A DNA stretch of 64,000 bases from CAZWVA01 sp964636885 (GTDB lineage Bacteria; Desulfobacterota_D; UBA1144; Nemesobacterales; CSP1-2), in the NCBI GenBank assembly GCA_964636885.1, contig CAZWVA010000001.1:1-64000 (forward strand), given 5' to 3'. Made by a program: the position numbers and the translations under genes. Shown here in pieces: positions 35,816 to 46,200 of this stretch. Positions within the stretch are counted from its first letter, which is position 1; every line of letters starts with the position of its first letter. The notes below the pieces were generated by a model. It was not told where the DNA came from, made no database searches, and saw only the letters and a list, made by a program, of their open reading frames with translations.

Positions 35816-36652
35816 TTAAGCTGGGCTCGCTAGGATCCCCGCGATCCTTGGGAATATATACTCGGCCACGTCTCTTCGTGAGCCACCCCCCGTTATGATG
35901 AGGTATCTCCCACTGCAAACCCTTTCTGCGCATCCCTTTATCTCCCTTACGAGTTCTATAAAGAAGTCTTGGGTCAGGCCAATATCCCCGTAGTCTCCCT
36001 GGCACGTGTCGTGTCCAAGAAAGTGGAAGATCATATCGGGCTTAAACCCTATTGCTCTGGGAATGAATTCCCTCCTTATGAGGTCTAGATACCCATCGTC
36101 GGTAGAACTCCAACCGACATCCACACAGACGTTTGTTTCACTCACGTAGCTTGAATGGCAGAAGCAGACGTGGAGAAGATCCGGGTCGTCTTTAAACATC
36201 TCCCTGTCTCCGTCTCCATGGTGACAATCCGTATCAAGCAGGGCGAATCTCCTTTTTCCCGTGGTTTTCCTGGCGATATAGACTGCAGGTGCAACACAGT
36301 TTATATAGGTTCCACCCCATGCGTGTCTCGGACCGGCATGATGTCCTGAGGCGCTATTAAAGAGGAGCCCGTTCTTTAGCTCGCCACCCATTATCTTCTT
36401 TGTCGCAAGTACACATGCCCCTGCCGAATAGAATGCGTTTTTCCCATAAGGTTTTCTCTTTAGATTCTCTACCATCTCCTTGGTATGGAATTTTAGAAGC
36501 AGATCCTCTGATATCGGCTCGTGCTCAAAGAGCTTCACATTGGGGAGTCTTAGAACATCTCCAAGGGCCTCTGGAAAATTGATAAACTTCGGGCCTATCA
36601 CGGGACCCGGGCTTGTCTTTAATATACGGCTATAGAATATACCCGTTGTCAT
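35816..36652 (-). CDS. Histone deacetylase/acetoin-utilisation family protein
   Basis: A 278-residue arginase/deacetylase-fold protein. The active-site pair HHAGPRH is near 103, metal-binding DTDCHHGDGD near 137, a further metal Asp in FLGHDTCQGDYGD near 208, and GGGSRRD near 257. All catalytic His/Asp residues expected of class I/II deacetylase-like enzymes are present. Bacterial members deacetylate acetyl-lysine, acetylpolyamines or acetoin-related substrates. The gene starts nine bases after the stop of an inactivated peptidase homologue, so the two belong to one operon. Confidence 0.9.
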   Translation of the reverse strand: MTTGIFYSRILKTSPGPVIGPKFINFPEALGDVLRLPNVKLFEHEPISEDLLLKFHTKEMVENLKRKPYGKNAFYSAGACVLATKKIMGGELKNGLLFNSASGHHAGPRHAWGGTYINCVAPAVYIARKTTGKRRFALLDTDCHHGDGDREMFKDDPDLLHVCFCHSSYVSETNVCVDVGWSSTDDGYLDLIRREFIPRAIGFKPDMIFHFLGHDTCQGDYGDIGLTQDFFIELVREIKGCAERVCSGRYLIITGGGSRRDVAEYIFPRIAGILASPA

Positions 36653-36661
36653 CCGATACTC

Positions 36662-38173
36662 CTAACCAAGGATCTCCTTAAAAGGGGCAAGAAGTGCTGC
36701 TAAATCCAACCCCTTAATCCCCGATCTTTCAGAGATCTCAAAGGAGGTGATCCTCCCTCCATCCTTCCACATCTTGAGGATGAAATCCCCCGCCTCCTTT
36801 GTCCTCCACCACTGCTCATCGAACCTTTCCCTTAGGTGGTTTTCTAACCAAGCCTCTAATATACTCGCCTTTAGGCGGCTTGCGGTCTGACCTAGGTCAC
36901 CTAGAGTGGAGTGGAAAAGGGGCCTAACGTCAACCAGATAGTCGGCTTCGCTATGCTCTGAAAGGGTTACGCCTTGGAGCGTTTCTCTATAGAAACGGGG
37001 CTCGGACTTATAGTCTCCGTTCCTGTGGAGGGCCAAATCGTATATGAGTATCCCGGAGTAGTGTCTTATAGCCATGAGTTTTCTTAAGTAGAGGAACCTT
37101 AGGAAATCCCTACCCGTGTCGGATCCCAGATGCCTCTTTAACCATTTGGGCTGAAAGACAAGATTTTTAAATAGTTGGGCAAATACCTCAACGGAGGCCT
37201 CTTCTCTCAGACTCTTAAACTCAAAATCGTCCCCGCGTTCTCCGTAGCCGTAGCAGAGCGCCCTTCCCAGTCCATAGAAGAAGGATTCGTAGTCCTCTAT
37301 ACCTCCTACGGGATAGATTGAAAATACCACGTCTTCCGGTGGCTCGATTGGGATGCAAAAGGCCTCACAGGTCTTCCCTTTCCTTTCTTCTAAGTCCACC
37401 TTTATGTTTTCTCCAATCCCTAGACCCATCTCCTTTAGAAGCGTCTCAGCCAGGGATTTTAAGTCCCTTTTTGGGAAGTTCGCTTTGAGTTCGAAGGAAT
37501 CGAAAAGGTAGTAGAGGTCGTGGATCTTAGCGTCTTTTAGCTTTAGATCCATCCTCTTAGAGAGGAACCACGAGAGTAGATCACGGTAGGCGTACTCCGT
37601 GTCGTTAAGAAAGAGCCTTGCCCTTTCTTCGAGTCGTGGTAGTTCAAGCTCTTCCACCCAGTCGCAGAGGCTTATGTAATTCGGAAATCCAATCTCTACC
37701 GAGGCTTCCTCTATCCTGTCAAGGGATTCGAGAAGAAGGGGGTTGAGTTTTAGGACTACCTCCTTTCTCCTTTTATCTATTTCCTCCCGCCGCGCCCTCT
37801 TGGGTTCCCTTTTTAACTCTCCGAGTGCCGCTCTATAGGGGATTCTTCTTCTCTCAATATGGATCGTCTCTTCGGCCTCGATGGAAAGGAGCCTATCTAG
37901 GGCTCTTGCCGTTTTACCCCCAAGGAAGGAGCGGGCTAGGAATCCCAAGAGGAGGGATGAACTACGGTTTTCCCCCGCCTCTTTATCCCCTGGGGTTATG
38001 CCTTTTAGGGAAAGGAATAGATCCGGCTCCCGAAAATCGGGATGGGATTTATAGATCCCATCGAGGTTGCTTCCCCCTTTTAACCCGGCTAGGTTCATAT
38101 AAAGCTCCCGGTTTAGGGCCTTTAGGAGTTCTCCTCCGCCTTTACGGATCTCTTGGATCGTTTCTCTGCTCAT
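36662..38173 (-). CDS. M3-like oligopeptidase homologue lacking the zinc site
   Basis: A 503-residue helical protein resembling M3/M32-type oligopeptidases (oligopeptidase F-like), with the region around 299-335 corresponding to the active site. Where active enzymes have HExGHALH the protein reads YGLGRALC (300-307): both zinc His and the catalytic Glu are gone, while the flanking Gly-x-Ala-Leu pattern remains. The following EEASVEVFAQLF (324-335) corresponds to the third-ligand helix. It is shorter than most M3 enzymes (about 580-680). It is probably a non-catalytic relative; its partner is a histone deacetylase-family gene nine bases downstream. No signal peptide is visible. Confidence 0.7.
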   Translation of the reverse strand: MSRETIQEIRKGGGELLKALNRELYMNLAGLKGGSNLDGIYKSHPDFREPDLFLSLKGITPGDKEAGENRSSSLLLGFLARSFLGGKTARALDRLLSIEAEETIHIERRRIPYRAALGELKREPKRARREEIDKRRKEVVLKLNPLLLESLDRIEEASVEIGFPNYISLCDWVEELELPRLEERARLFLNDTEYAYRDLLSWFLSKRMDLKLKDAKIHDLYYLFDSFELKANFPKRDLKSLAETLLKEMGLGIGENIKVDLEERKGKTCEAFCIPIEPPEDVVFSIYPVGGIEDYESFFYGLGRALCYGYGERGDDFEFKSLREEASVEVFAQLFKNLVFQPKWLKRHLGSDTGRDFLRFLYLRKLMAIRHYSGILIYDLALHRNGDYKSEPRFYRETLQGVTLSEHSEADYLVDVRPLFHSTLGDLGQTASRLKASILEAWLENHLRERFDEQWWRTKEAGDFILKMWKDGGRITSFEISERSGIKGLDLAALLAPFKEILG

Positions 38174-38263
38174 AATATAGATCTAAATATATCCTATACA
38201 TCCCACGTGAAAAGGGAACCCGTGATGCGGCAGGAGAGGTTTGGGACGACCCTTCTTCGAGGA

Positions 38264-39526
38264 TCATAGAGACCTCCCGGCGATTCTCTCTTTTACCCTC
38301 TTAGGGGCCTTGATGAAGAGGGATGAAAACGAGGCCACATAGCAGAAAAGTACGGCAAGGAGAAAGGGATAGAAGTAACTGCCAGTTATGTCATGGATAT
38401 ACCCTGCAACAAGCGGTCCGCTTATAGCGGCAACCGAGTAGGATGTACCGAAGAAACCGTATATAGCTCCCAATGAGCCGAGTCCGAAGAAATTCCCAAG
38501 GAGCGTCGGGAAAATCGGCACGGTTCCGCTATAGAAGAACCCAAATAGGATCCCAAAGAGGTAGAACGCCCAGGTTTCTCTTATTCCTAGAAGAAGGAAG
38601 ATCGAGCTTCCTTGGATCAAGAAGCAGATAAAAAGGACCTTCCTGCTTTCTAAAACCTCGGTGAGGAGCGCAGAAAGGACAACCCTTCCAATCAGGCTTC
38701 CCAAACCGATAGCGGCTGGGGCACCGGAGGCTACAAGAGGGGAGATTCCAAGGTCTATAGCGAAATTAAAGAGGTGAACCACAACAACTAGGAAGGTTGT
38801 AAATCCGAAGAAGTACATCGTATACATCAACCAGAAGGTCGGAGTGGCTATCGCCTCGAGGAGCTTCCAGTCGCCGTTGCCCTTTGGTTCCCGTTTGAGG
38901 GACTGGGCCCTCGACAGGTCTTCCTCATCCGCACCGTAAGGCCTTAGGTTCTTATCTTCCGGGTAGGCCCTCAAGACGAATGCGGATAGAATGGAGACCA
39001 TTATGATCCCTGAGAGGATAAAGAACGCATTCCTCACCCCGAATGAAGAGATAAGCCACGCGCTAAGGGGGTTTGTTATGAGTCCGCTAAGCGGAATCCC
39101 GGTTGTTATGATTCCAATAGCAAGCGCCCTTTTCTTTACGAACCACCTGCTCACAAGGGCGACACAGGTGATATACAGAACCCCGTCCCCCAGTCCGATA
39201 AGGAATCCATAGGTGAGATATAGGTGCCATCCCTTTGTTGCGAGTCCGGAGAGAAAAACCCCCAGGGCCGCAATAACACCCCCTCCAAATATCACCGCTC
39301 TGGGGTCGTATTTATCCACAAGACGACCAGCGATTGTGAGAGAAAAGGCGAGTACGAATGACCTAAGTGAGAATACGGAGGAACCCATAGCACGTGAGAA
39401 ACCGAACTCCTCGTTCAGGTAGGGGAGAAACACCCCAAAGGAATAGAGGAGAAGACCGTCCAAAATGATGAGGATTAGAGACGCGGCCACTATGTACCAT
39501 CCGTAGAAGATTTTTCTTCCGAACAT
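38264..39526 (-). CDS. Major facilitator superfamily transporter (OFA/monocarboxylate-like)
   Basis: A 420-residue carrier with 12 hydrophobic spans and a cytoplasmic loop of about 30 residues between spans 6 and 7. FYGWYIVAASLILIILDGLLLYSFGVF at the start and GRLVDKYDPRAVIFGGGVIAALG between spans 2 and 3 are typical of the oxalate/formate antiporter and monocarboxylate branch. The substrate cannot be read from sequence. It is separated from the peptidase homologue by 90 bases and may form its own transcription unit. Confidence 0.87.
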   Translation of the reverse strand: MFGRKIFYGWYIVAASLILIILDGLLLYSFGVFLPYLNEEFGFSRAMGSSVFSLRSFVLAFSLTIAGRLVDKYDPRAVIFGGGVIAALGVFLSGLATKGWHLYLTYGFLIGLGDGVLYITCVALVSRWFVKKRALAIGIITTGIPLSGLITNPLSAWLISSFGVRNAFFILSGIIMVSILSAFVLRAYPEDKNLRPYGADEEDLSRAQSLKREPKGNGDWKLLEAIATPTFWLMYTMYFFGFTTFLVVVVHLFNFAIDLGISPLVASGAPAAIGLGSLIGRVVLSALLTEVLESRKVLFICFLIQGSSIFLLLGIRETWAFYLFGILFGFFYSGTVPIFPTLLGNFFGLGSLGAIYGFFGTSYSVAAISGPLVAGYIHDITGSYFYPFLLAVLFCYVASFSSLFIKAPKRVKERIAGRSL

Positions 39527-39730
39527 TAGCTATCCTCAGATCAGTGTATGTCTTAAGTCAAGGTTTAAGATACGAAAATCCGTTAGCTCTATAATAGTCC
39601 ATTTCTAAATTATACAACTCAAGAAAGGTAATCATACCTGAAAATATCCGTGAAGAGGGATTACTCTAAAAGGAAAATCCAGGTATAGTCGAATTTGACT
39701 TAGAGAATCAGGATTATTAATTTTATTCCT

Positions 39731-40963
39731 ATGATCGGTCATCATAGGATCGTCCGGGTTGAAGACTATAGGAGATTCGTCGGATCCGAAACGGTTGAGA
39801 GAATAAAGGAGAAGGCAAAGCCACTCCAGGGGTTACATGTCGTCCATATAAACTCGACCTATTATGGAGGCGGTGTTGCAGAGCTCCTATCGTCCCTTAC
39901 GCTTTTAATGAATAGCGTAGGGATCAAAACGGAGTGGAGGATAATTCAGGGATCTCCGGATTTCTTCAGTATCACCAAGAAGATTCATAACGCACTACAA
40001 GGCGGTAAAGGCGATCTTACAGAACGGAAGATGAGGATTTACGAGGACGTGATATACGAAAACTCTATTCGAAACCACCTGGATCACGATATCGTTATCA
40101 TTCATGATCCACAGCCCCTTCCCATGATAAACCACTACAGGAAGAGGGGGCCCTGGATCTGGCGTTGTCACATTGACCTCACGAATCCGAATAAAGAGGT
40201 CTGGAACTACCTGCTTCCATTCATAGAAAGGTACGATGCTGTAATACTCAGCCTGAAGGAGTATAGAAAGAGGCTTAAAACACCCCAGTTGTTTTTCCCT
40301 CCCGCGATTGATCCATTCACACTTAAAAACCGCGAACTCAGTGAAAGGGAGATAGACGAGCGCCTTAAACATTACGGTATTCCTACCGACCTCCCACTTG
40401 TGGTTCAGATCTCCCGCTTTGATCACTGGAAGGATCCAGAAGGCGTGATTAAGGCCTTTAAGCTGGCAAGAAGGGAAGTGGACTGTACCCTTGTGTTACT
40501 CGGAAACGTAGCTACTGATGACCCGGAAGGGGAGGAGATATACGAACACCTGCTTAAGTGTAAAGAAGAACGCATTATTATTCTCTGCCGCCAAGACTCG
40601 GCATTGGTAAACGCCCTTCAGAGGCGCGCTGCAGTGGTGATTCAGAAGTCCATTAGGGAGGGCTTCGGTCTTACGGTCACGGAGGCCATGTGGAAGGGAA
40701 CCCCCGTCATAGGTGGAAACGTGGGTGGGATTCGTTATCAGATAGAGGATGGGGTAAACGGTTTTCTGGTTTCTTCGGTCGAAGAGGCGGCAGAGAGGAT
40801 CGTGCGTCTAATTAAAGACAAAAAACTAAGGAATGAGATGGGACGGAAGGCGAGGCAAACCGTGATGAAGGGGTTCCTAATGACGCGCCTCCTTGAACAG
40901 TATCTGGATCTATTTAATTCCTTCGAGGCGAGCTTCCGTTTGAAACCCTTTAGTAGCGGTTGA
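39731..40963 (+). CDS. treT: GT4 glycosyltransferase, trehalose synthase (TreT)-like
   Basis: A 410-residue GT-B enzyme. The opening HVVHINSTYYGGGVAELLSSL (about 36-56) is the sugar-nucleotide glycosyltransferase motif used by TreT, and EGFGLTVTEAMWKGTPVIGGNVGGIRYQI near 318-346 is the C-terminal EX7E donor-binding block. HDPQPLPMI and WRCHIDLTNPN are also TreT-like. TreT joins ADP- or UDP-glucose to glucose, making trehalose, a compatible solute. No ribosome site is obvious, so the start is uncertain by a few residues. Confidence 0.85.
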   Translation: MIGHHRIVRVEDYRRFVGSETVERIKEKAKPLQGLHVVHINSTYYGGGVAELLSSLTLLMNSVGIKTEWRIIQGSPDFFSITKKIHNALQGGKGDLTERKMRIYEDVIYENSIRNHLDHDIVIIHDPQPLPMINHYRKRGPWIWRCHIDLTNPNKEVWNYLLPFIERYDAVILSLKEYRKRLKTPQLFFPPAIDPFTLKNRELSEREIDERLKHYGIPTDLPLVVQISRFDHWKDPEGVIKAFKLARREVDCTLVLLGNVATDDPEGEEIYEHLLKCKEERIIILCRQDSALVNALQRRAAVVIQKSIREGFGLTVTEAMWKGTPVIGGNVGGIRYQIEDGVNGFLVSSVEEAAERIVRLIKDKKLRNEMGRKARQTVMKGFLMTRLLEQYLDLFNSFEASFRLKPFSSG

Positions 40964-41032
40964 AAAAGACACAAGACATCGCTAACATTTGAAAGACATA
41001 TATACCGTCTCTTGTATATAAAAGGAGGATGG

Positions 41033-41437
41033 ATGGAGAGACCCCCTTCCCCCATAGACCAGGCTGAATTACGGTCGTTTAAGGTCAGTATCGCTAGGTA
41101 CGTTATCCTATCTATTATCACACTTGGTATATTCAACATCTACTGGCAGTACATACAGATGAAGTTTGTGAATCTCATCACTGGCGAGGAAAGGTTCTCC
41201 TTCGTTAAATGGTTGCTTTTTACGATCGTTACATGCGGTATCTACCATCTCTACTACGAGTACGTAATGGGTCGTGAGATAACCATGCTACAGGAGAGGT
41301 TTGGGCTCCCTAAGAGCGGGGACCTGCCGACTATAAGTATCGTCCTATCTATTCTGGGGCTTACCCTGGTAACGGATGCAATTCAACAGAGGGAGATAAA
41401 CATGATAGTCGATATGATCTCTGCAAAAGCGGTCTAG
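41033..41437 (+). CDS. DUF4234 family membrane protein
   Basis: A 134-residue membrane protein with about three hydrophobic segments (residues 13-33, 55-75 and 92-110). FKVSIARYVILSIITLGIFNIYWQYIQMK is the DUF4234 signature. AAAGGAGG lies just upstream of the ATG at 41033; an upstream TTG at 41012 lacks one. Function is unknown. It is followed on the same strand by a DUF2752 gene and a zinc-ribbon protein, forming a small membrane-protein cluster ahead of sodC and the giant TPR gene. Confidence 0.85.
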   Translation: MERPPSPIDQAELRSFKVSIARYVILSIITLGIFNIYWQYIQMKFVNLITGEERFSFVKWLLFTIVTCGIYHLYYEYVMGREITMLQERFGLPKSGDLPTISIVLSILGLTLVTDAIQQREINMIVDMISAKAV

Positions 41438-41465
41438 TTTAAACTGGTAGTGATAAGGGTAAACG

Positions 41466-41882
41466 ATGCCGTCGAGTTTGATTAGGATTTGTGGATTTCA
41501 TCACACGCCGCTTCTCAACTTTGGTTCCCTGATCCTAATCCCCTGGTTTGTGGTTATTCTCGTGATTCATCTCTTTGGTCTCTCCCCTTATAGGGTATTG
41601 GAATGTATCCCACTTTATTGCCCTTTCAGGGCGATCTCCGGGATTCCATGCCCTGGATGCGGTATGACAAGGGCCTTTCTCGCCCTGGCTGAGGGTGATT
41701 TTCTTGGAGCCCTTCGCTTTAACCCCCTTAGCATCCCTCTCTTTGCGTTCCTTGTCATCTCCTCCTTTAATATTCACCTGACCGTTTATCAAAGGGCTAG
41801 GGACCGTCTTCTAACCGTTCTTCTCTTTATGGTACTCCTTTGGTGGTTCTCTATGAGATTGGTGCCCGCCGTCTTTATGTAG
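41466..41882 (+). CDS. DUF2752 family membrane protein
   Basis: A 138-residue protein with three hydrophobic segments (about 17-38, 80-98 and 112-132). CPFRAISGIPCPGCGMTRAFLAL (about 51-73) is the diagnostic CPxCGxTR-containing segment of DUF2752. The Cys cluster suggests metal binding or redox chemistry at the membrane, but no function is known. The start lacks a clear ribosome site. Confidence 0.88.
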   Translation: MPSSLIRICGFHHTPLLNFGSLILIPWFVVILVIHLFGLSPYRVLECIPLYCPFRAISGIPCPGCGMTRAFLALAEGDFLGALRFNPLSIPLFAFLVISSFNIHLTVYQRARDRLLTVLLFMVLLWWFSMRLVPAVFM

Positions 41883-42004
41883 GTGGCCTATTCCCTTAGA
41901 GGAGTTGGTGTTATACGTTTTTCTCAGTTAACATATACCGTTCGGATCGGGTTTCTCTATGTATCCTTTCCACTAAGAATAGATTTTAAGGAGAATCGAG
42001 GGAT

Positions 42005-42436
42005 ATGGCTTATGTTTTTGATGCGTCGGATTTCTTCAGTAGGTTAAAGCAGGGCGTAAATAAGGGAATCAGAATCGTAAATATCAGATCAAAAGAGGCT
42101 TACGAAACCCTAAGGATTAAAAACCAGCTACAGTCCCTTAACAGACAGAGAAAAAGCGCCCTGGAGGAGCTCGGTAATGCCGTCTACAGGATGTTTAAGC
42201 ATAGGAACGGTTTTAATGAGGAGGCCATCAAGGCGAGGTGTATAGAGATAGAAAGGATAGAGGATGAGATCGAGGAATCCAAAGAGAGGTTAAGGATGGT
42301 GCACGAAAGCGCCCAAAGTGCGCTGGGGAGATTGAAGGCCATTTCAAAGCCAAGGGTCATCGGCACCTGTGAATGCGGTGTCGAGATATACGAGGGAACC
42401 GAGTTTTGTGGTAGCTGTTTCCGCAAGGTAAGATGA
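42005..42436 (+). CDS. Coiled-coil protein with C-terminal zinc ribbon
   Basis: A 143-residue protein I cannot assign to a named family. Residues 40-115 are predicted helical and charged, with heptad-like spacing (coiled coil); the C-terminus has two Cys pairs, CECG (118-121) and CGSC (135-138), forming a small zinc ribbon. No membrane segment is seen. It lies downstream of the DUF4234 and DUF2752 genes and 24 bases before sodC. A ribosome-associated or protein-protein adaptor role is possible but not shown. Confidence 0.75.
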   Translation: MAYVFDASDFFSRLKQGVNKGIRIVNIRSKEAYETLRIKNQLQSLNRQRKSALEELGNAVYRMFKHRNGFNEEAIKARCIEIERIEDEIEESKERLRMVHESAQSALGRLKAISKPRVIGTCECGVEIYEGTEFCGSCFRKVR

Positions 42437-42460
42437 AACGACCAAAAAGGGGGGTTAGAA

Positions 42461-42976
42461 ATGAAGTACGTTGCCTTTGTCGTCAGCGTTTTTCTATTGT
42501 GTGGCCTTTACCATGCGAAGGCGGACCCAAGGATTGCCAGGGCCGACCTACGCAATTCAAAAGGAGAGAAGGTCGGTGAAGCGATTCTGGTGGAGGGTAA
42601 GGACGGCGTGAGGATTGCGCTCCAGGTTTATAACCTCCCTCCGGGACTCCACGGGTTTCATATCCATGGGGTTGGGAAATGCGAAGGACCGGATTTCAAA
42701 TCGGCTGGTGGACACTTTAATCCTTATGGAAGACACCATGGATTGAAAAATCCAGAAGGCCCTCACGCTGGAGATACGCCTAACATACTGGTCGAGCCGG
42801 ATGGTACGGCGACCGTAGTGGCACTCTTTCCCCTTGTGACCATGGGCTCCGGAAAGAACTCTCTTTTCCAGCCAGGTGGTACAGCGCTCGTCATACATGC
42901 CGGGTCGGATGATCAGGTGAGCGATCCGAGTGGAAACTCAGGTGATCGTATCGCCTGTGGGGTCATAACGGAGTAG
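42461..42976 (+). CDS. sodC: Cu/Zn superoxide dismutase, secreted
   Basis: A 171-residue SodC with a signal peptide (1-21, cut after AKA). The metal ligands are visible: HIHG (67-70, copper), then GGHFNP and HHGLKNPEGPHAGD for the bridging and zinc His, and HAGSDDQ for the final His; the two Cys of CEGPD and RIACG form the disulfide. It detoxifies superoxide in the periplasm or envelope, so the organism meets oxygen at least transiently. GGGGGG precedes the ATG. Confidence 0.95.
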   Translation: MKYVAFVVSVFLLCGLYHAKADPRIARADLRNSKGEKVGEAILVEGKDGVRIALQVYNLPPGLHGFHIHGVGKCEGPDFKSAGGHFNPYGRHHGLKNPEGPHAGDTPNILVEPDGTATVVALFPLVTMGSGKNSLFQPGGTALVIHAGSDDQVSDPSGNSGDRIACGVITE

Positions 42977-43148
42977 CATGACGGTCTTTAAGTGGATGAC
43001 CGGAATCCGGGTAATGCGGTTTAATACCTTACTGAATCCGGCTGAGTATTCGTAATAAACGGCATCCGCGTTTGGTTCCATATTATTGATGTTGATCGTA
43101 GAGGCGTCATGCCTTGCCCTATCCCTTTTCCTATTATCGAGATCGGGA

Positions 43149-43178
43149 TTGCCCTTAAATAGCTATTGTCACTATAAT
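43149..43178 (+). promoter_or_regulatory. Probable promoter of the giant TPR gene
   Basis: TATAAT (43173-43178) is full consensus and TTGCCC (43149-43154) matches four of six -35 positions with an 18-base spacer. The start near 43185 lies beyond the ATG at 43180, which argues for translation from the ATG at 43231 with its GGAGGG six bases upstream. Confidence 0.5.
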
Positions 43179-43230
43179 TATGAAAGGGATGCTAATCCCG
43201 AGAGGTCGAGATTGGTTCCGGAGGGTTCTA

Positions 43231-46200
43231 ATGAGAGAAAAGGGGTCGAGATTAAGCTCGGAGGCCGAAGTCCCGTGTGCTGTTTTATACCCTGATAGGG
43301 AAGGGATTACGTGTACTAGAGACATCGTCCGTTCCGTGAGAGAGTCCTTGTGTGAGAGGGGTCTTAGGGTCTACCTGCTCTCGGATAGCGGTCTCTCAGA
43401 CAGTCGCTTCCTGGAGCACGTTGAAAGGGTTCTCGATGAATGCGTATTGATTGTCCTTATACTCGATGGATTTGGTCCTAGTCTCCTATATGGATACGGG
43501 CTCATAAGGGGAAAGGGTAAGCTTGTCTTTTCGGTTCGGGATAAGAGCGGTTTTTCTCAAATGGAAAATCCCTCCTTTCCGGGGGACGTTAGCGGCTATT
43601 TAGAAGAATCCCCTCTCGGTTATTTTTATAGTATCTCAAGGGACCACGGTATAAACACGGTTATTGTGGATTCCGGTGCCGATCCGGATTCCTCTGAGCA
43701 TCCAAGGAATAGAATTGGAAAAGAAATAGGTTCCCTAATGCCCAGGGTTCTTGAGAGGTACTCTGAGCAAATCCTAAGTCACACCTCTAGCACTAGCCCA
43801 GACGATCTAAGGAGAATCCAAAGGTTAATGCTCGATTTATTGGTAGGGAGTAGAGAGGTCGGTGTTGATGACCTGGATAATGCCATTAACGAGGTAATAA
43901 GGCTGGAGGAGAAGCACGGGAACAGGGTTTCTTCCCGATTGTTTGGCGCCTATAGTGCGTTAGCATACCTTTACACTCGTATTGCCGATGAGGCGGAGCG
44001 AAAGGATACGGATGAGGGTATAGAGGCTTATAACAGGGCCAGAGGTATATACGAAGGGATACTGGAATCCGAAACGGACCCTATATATAGGAGTAACGCA
44101 AAGAAGAGACTCGGCGATATCTATCTAAGGGTTTCTGGATACGGGAACGGCGAGGAGAACTGCAAGAGGGCAATAGGGTTCTATAGAGAGGTCCTTGGGT
44201 TCTTTACACTTGAGCTCTTTCCGATGGATTATGCGGATATTCAGAATAACCTCGGGGTTTCGTATGAGACGCTTGCCCATTTGGAGGATAAATCCGAGAA
44301 CTGTAAGAGGGCTATAGAGGCCTATAGCGAGGCCCTCCGGGTGAGGACATTTGAGGATTTCCCCTTAGAGTATGCAACGACACGTAACAACATGGGAATC
44401 TCATACAGGCTCCTTGCCGAGGTGGAGGATAAGGTTGAAAACCTTAAGAGGGCGATCGAGTCCCATAGGGAGGCCCTTAGGGTCTACACCATACGGGATT
44501 TTCCAACCCTGTATGTCGATGTCCAGAGGAACCTAGCCATTGCGTATGGGCTTCTTGCCTCTAAGGAGAACGAGGCCGAAAACCGTAAGAGGGCTATAGG
44601 GGCCTATGAAGAGGCTTTGGGCGTTTTTACGCTCGAGGACTCTCCTTTGGATTATGCGGGCATAAAGCACGATCTTGGGACGCTATACAACGCACTATCT
44701 GAAATCGAGTATAAGCCTGAGAATTGCAAGAGGGCAATCGAATCGTGCAAAGAGGCCCTCAGGGTCTATACACTCGAATCTCTACCGATGGATTACGCGA
44801 TGGTTCAGAACACACTCGGAATCGCCTACAGTGTCCTTGCCGAGGTAGAGGATAAATCCGGAAACTGCATAAGGGCGATCGAAGCCTATGAAGAGGCGCT
44901 TAAGTTCTACACGTTTGAAGACACTCCAATCCAGTATGCGAACACTCAGAAGAACCTCGGTAACACCTATAGGACACTTGCCGAGGAGGAGAACGAGGCC
45001 GAAAACTGCATAAGGGCAATCGAGGCCTATGAGAAGGCCCTTAGGGTTTATACCATTCATGACTTCCCACTTGACTATGCAATGACACAGAACAACCTCG
45101 GTGCGGCTTATGACATGCTTGCCCAGGATGCGGAGCATTGTAGGAAGGCGATCGAAGCCTATGAAGAGGCGCTTAAGATATACACACTTGGGGACTTCCC
45201 AATGCAATACGCAACCACTCAAAACAACCTCGGAAACGCGTACAGCACCCTTTCGGAGATAGAGAACAAGGCCGAGAACTGCATAAGGGCGATCGCGGCC
45301 TATAGGGAAGCCCTTAAGGTGAGGACCTTTAAAGATTCACCCCTGGATTATGGGATGACACAGAACAACCTCGGTGTTGCGTTTGTCACGCTTGCCACCC
45401 TTGAGGATCCGGTCGCCAACTATAAGAGGGCGATTAGGGCGTATAAAGAGGCTATAAGGGTCTACACACTTAAAGACTTTCCCATGAATTACGGGATGAT
45501 TCAAAACAACCTCGGTTCTGCATACAGTGCTATTGCCGAGGTAGAGAACGGGGTAGAAAACTTTAGGAGATCGATAAGAGCCTATAAAGAGGCCCTTAAG
45601 TTTTATACATTCGAGGACTTCCCTCTGGACTATGGGATGATTCAGAATAACCTTGGAGTTGCCTACAGTGCTCTTGCTAGGATAGAAAACAGGGTTGAAA
45701 ACTCAAGAAAAGCAATCGAATCCTATGAGGAGGCCCTTAGGGTCTATACCCCGGAGGACTTCTCCATGGATTACGGGACGATCGCCAAGAACCTAGGGAT
45801 TGCCTACAGCGTTCTTGCAGGTGTAGAGGATAGGGTTGGGAACTCAAGGAAGGCAATCAGATCATACGAAAGGGCCCTTAAGGTCTTTAGCCCAGAGGAT
45901 TTCCCTGTAGACTACGGTATGATAGAGAGAAACCTGGGGGTCGTCTATACCATTCTTGCTGAGTCGGAGGATAGGGTCGAGAATCTTAGAAGAGCGATCG
46001 GGTCATATGAGAAGGCCCTTCGGGTCTATACACTTCAATACTCCCCTAAGGACTATGCGATCATACAGAATAATCTCGGCAATACCCGTAGGGCACTTGC
46101 TGAGATAGAGGACAGGGTTCTTAACTGTAATGAGGCGATTGCGGCCTACAAGGAGGCCCTTAGGGTCTATACCTTTGAAGAATCCCCATCCCGATACACC

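Noticed and set aside
43086..43295. 69-codon open frame overlapping the start of the TPR gene
   Set aside because: Hydrophobic by composition only and overlapped by the better-supported start at 43231.
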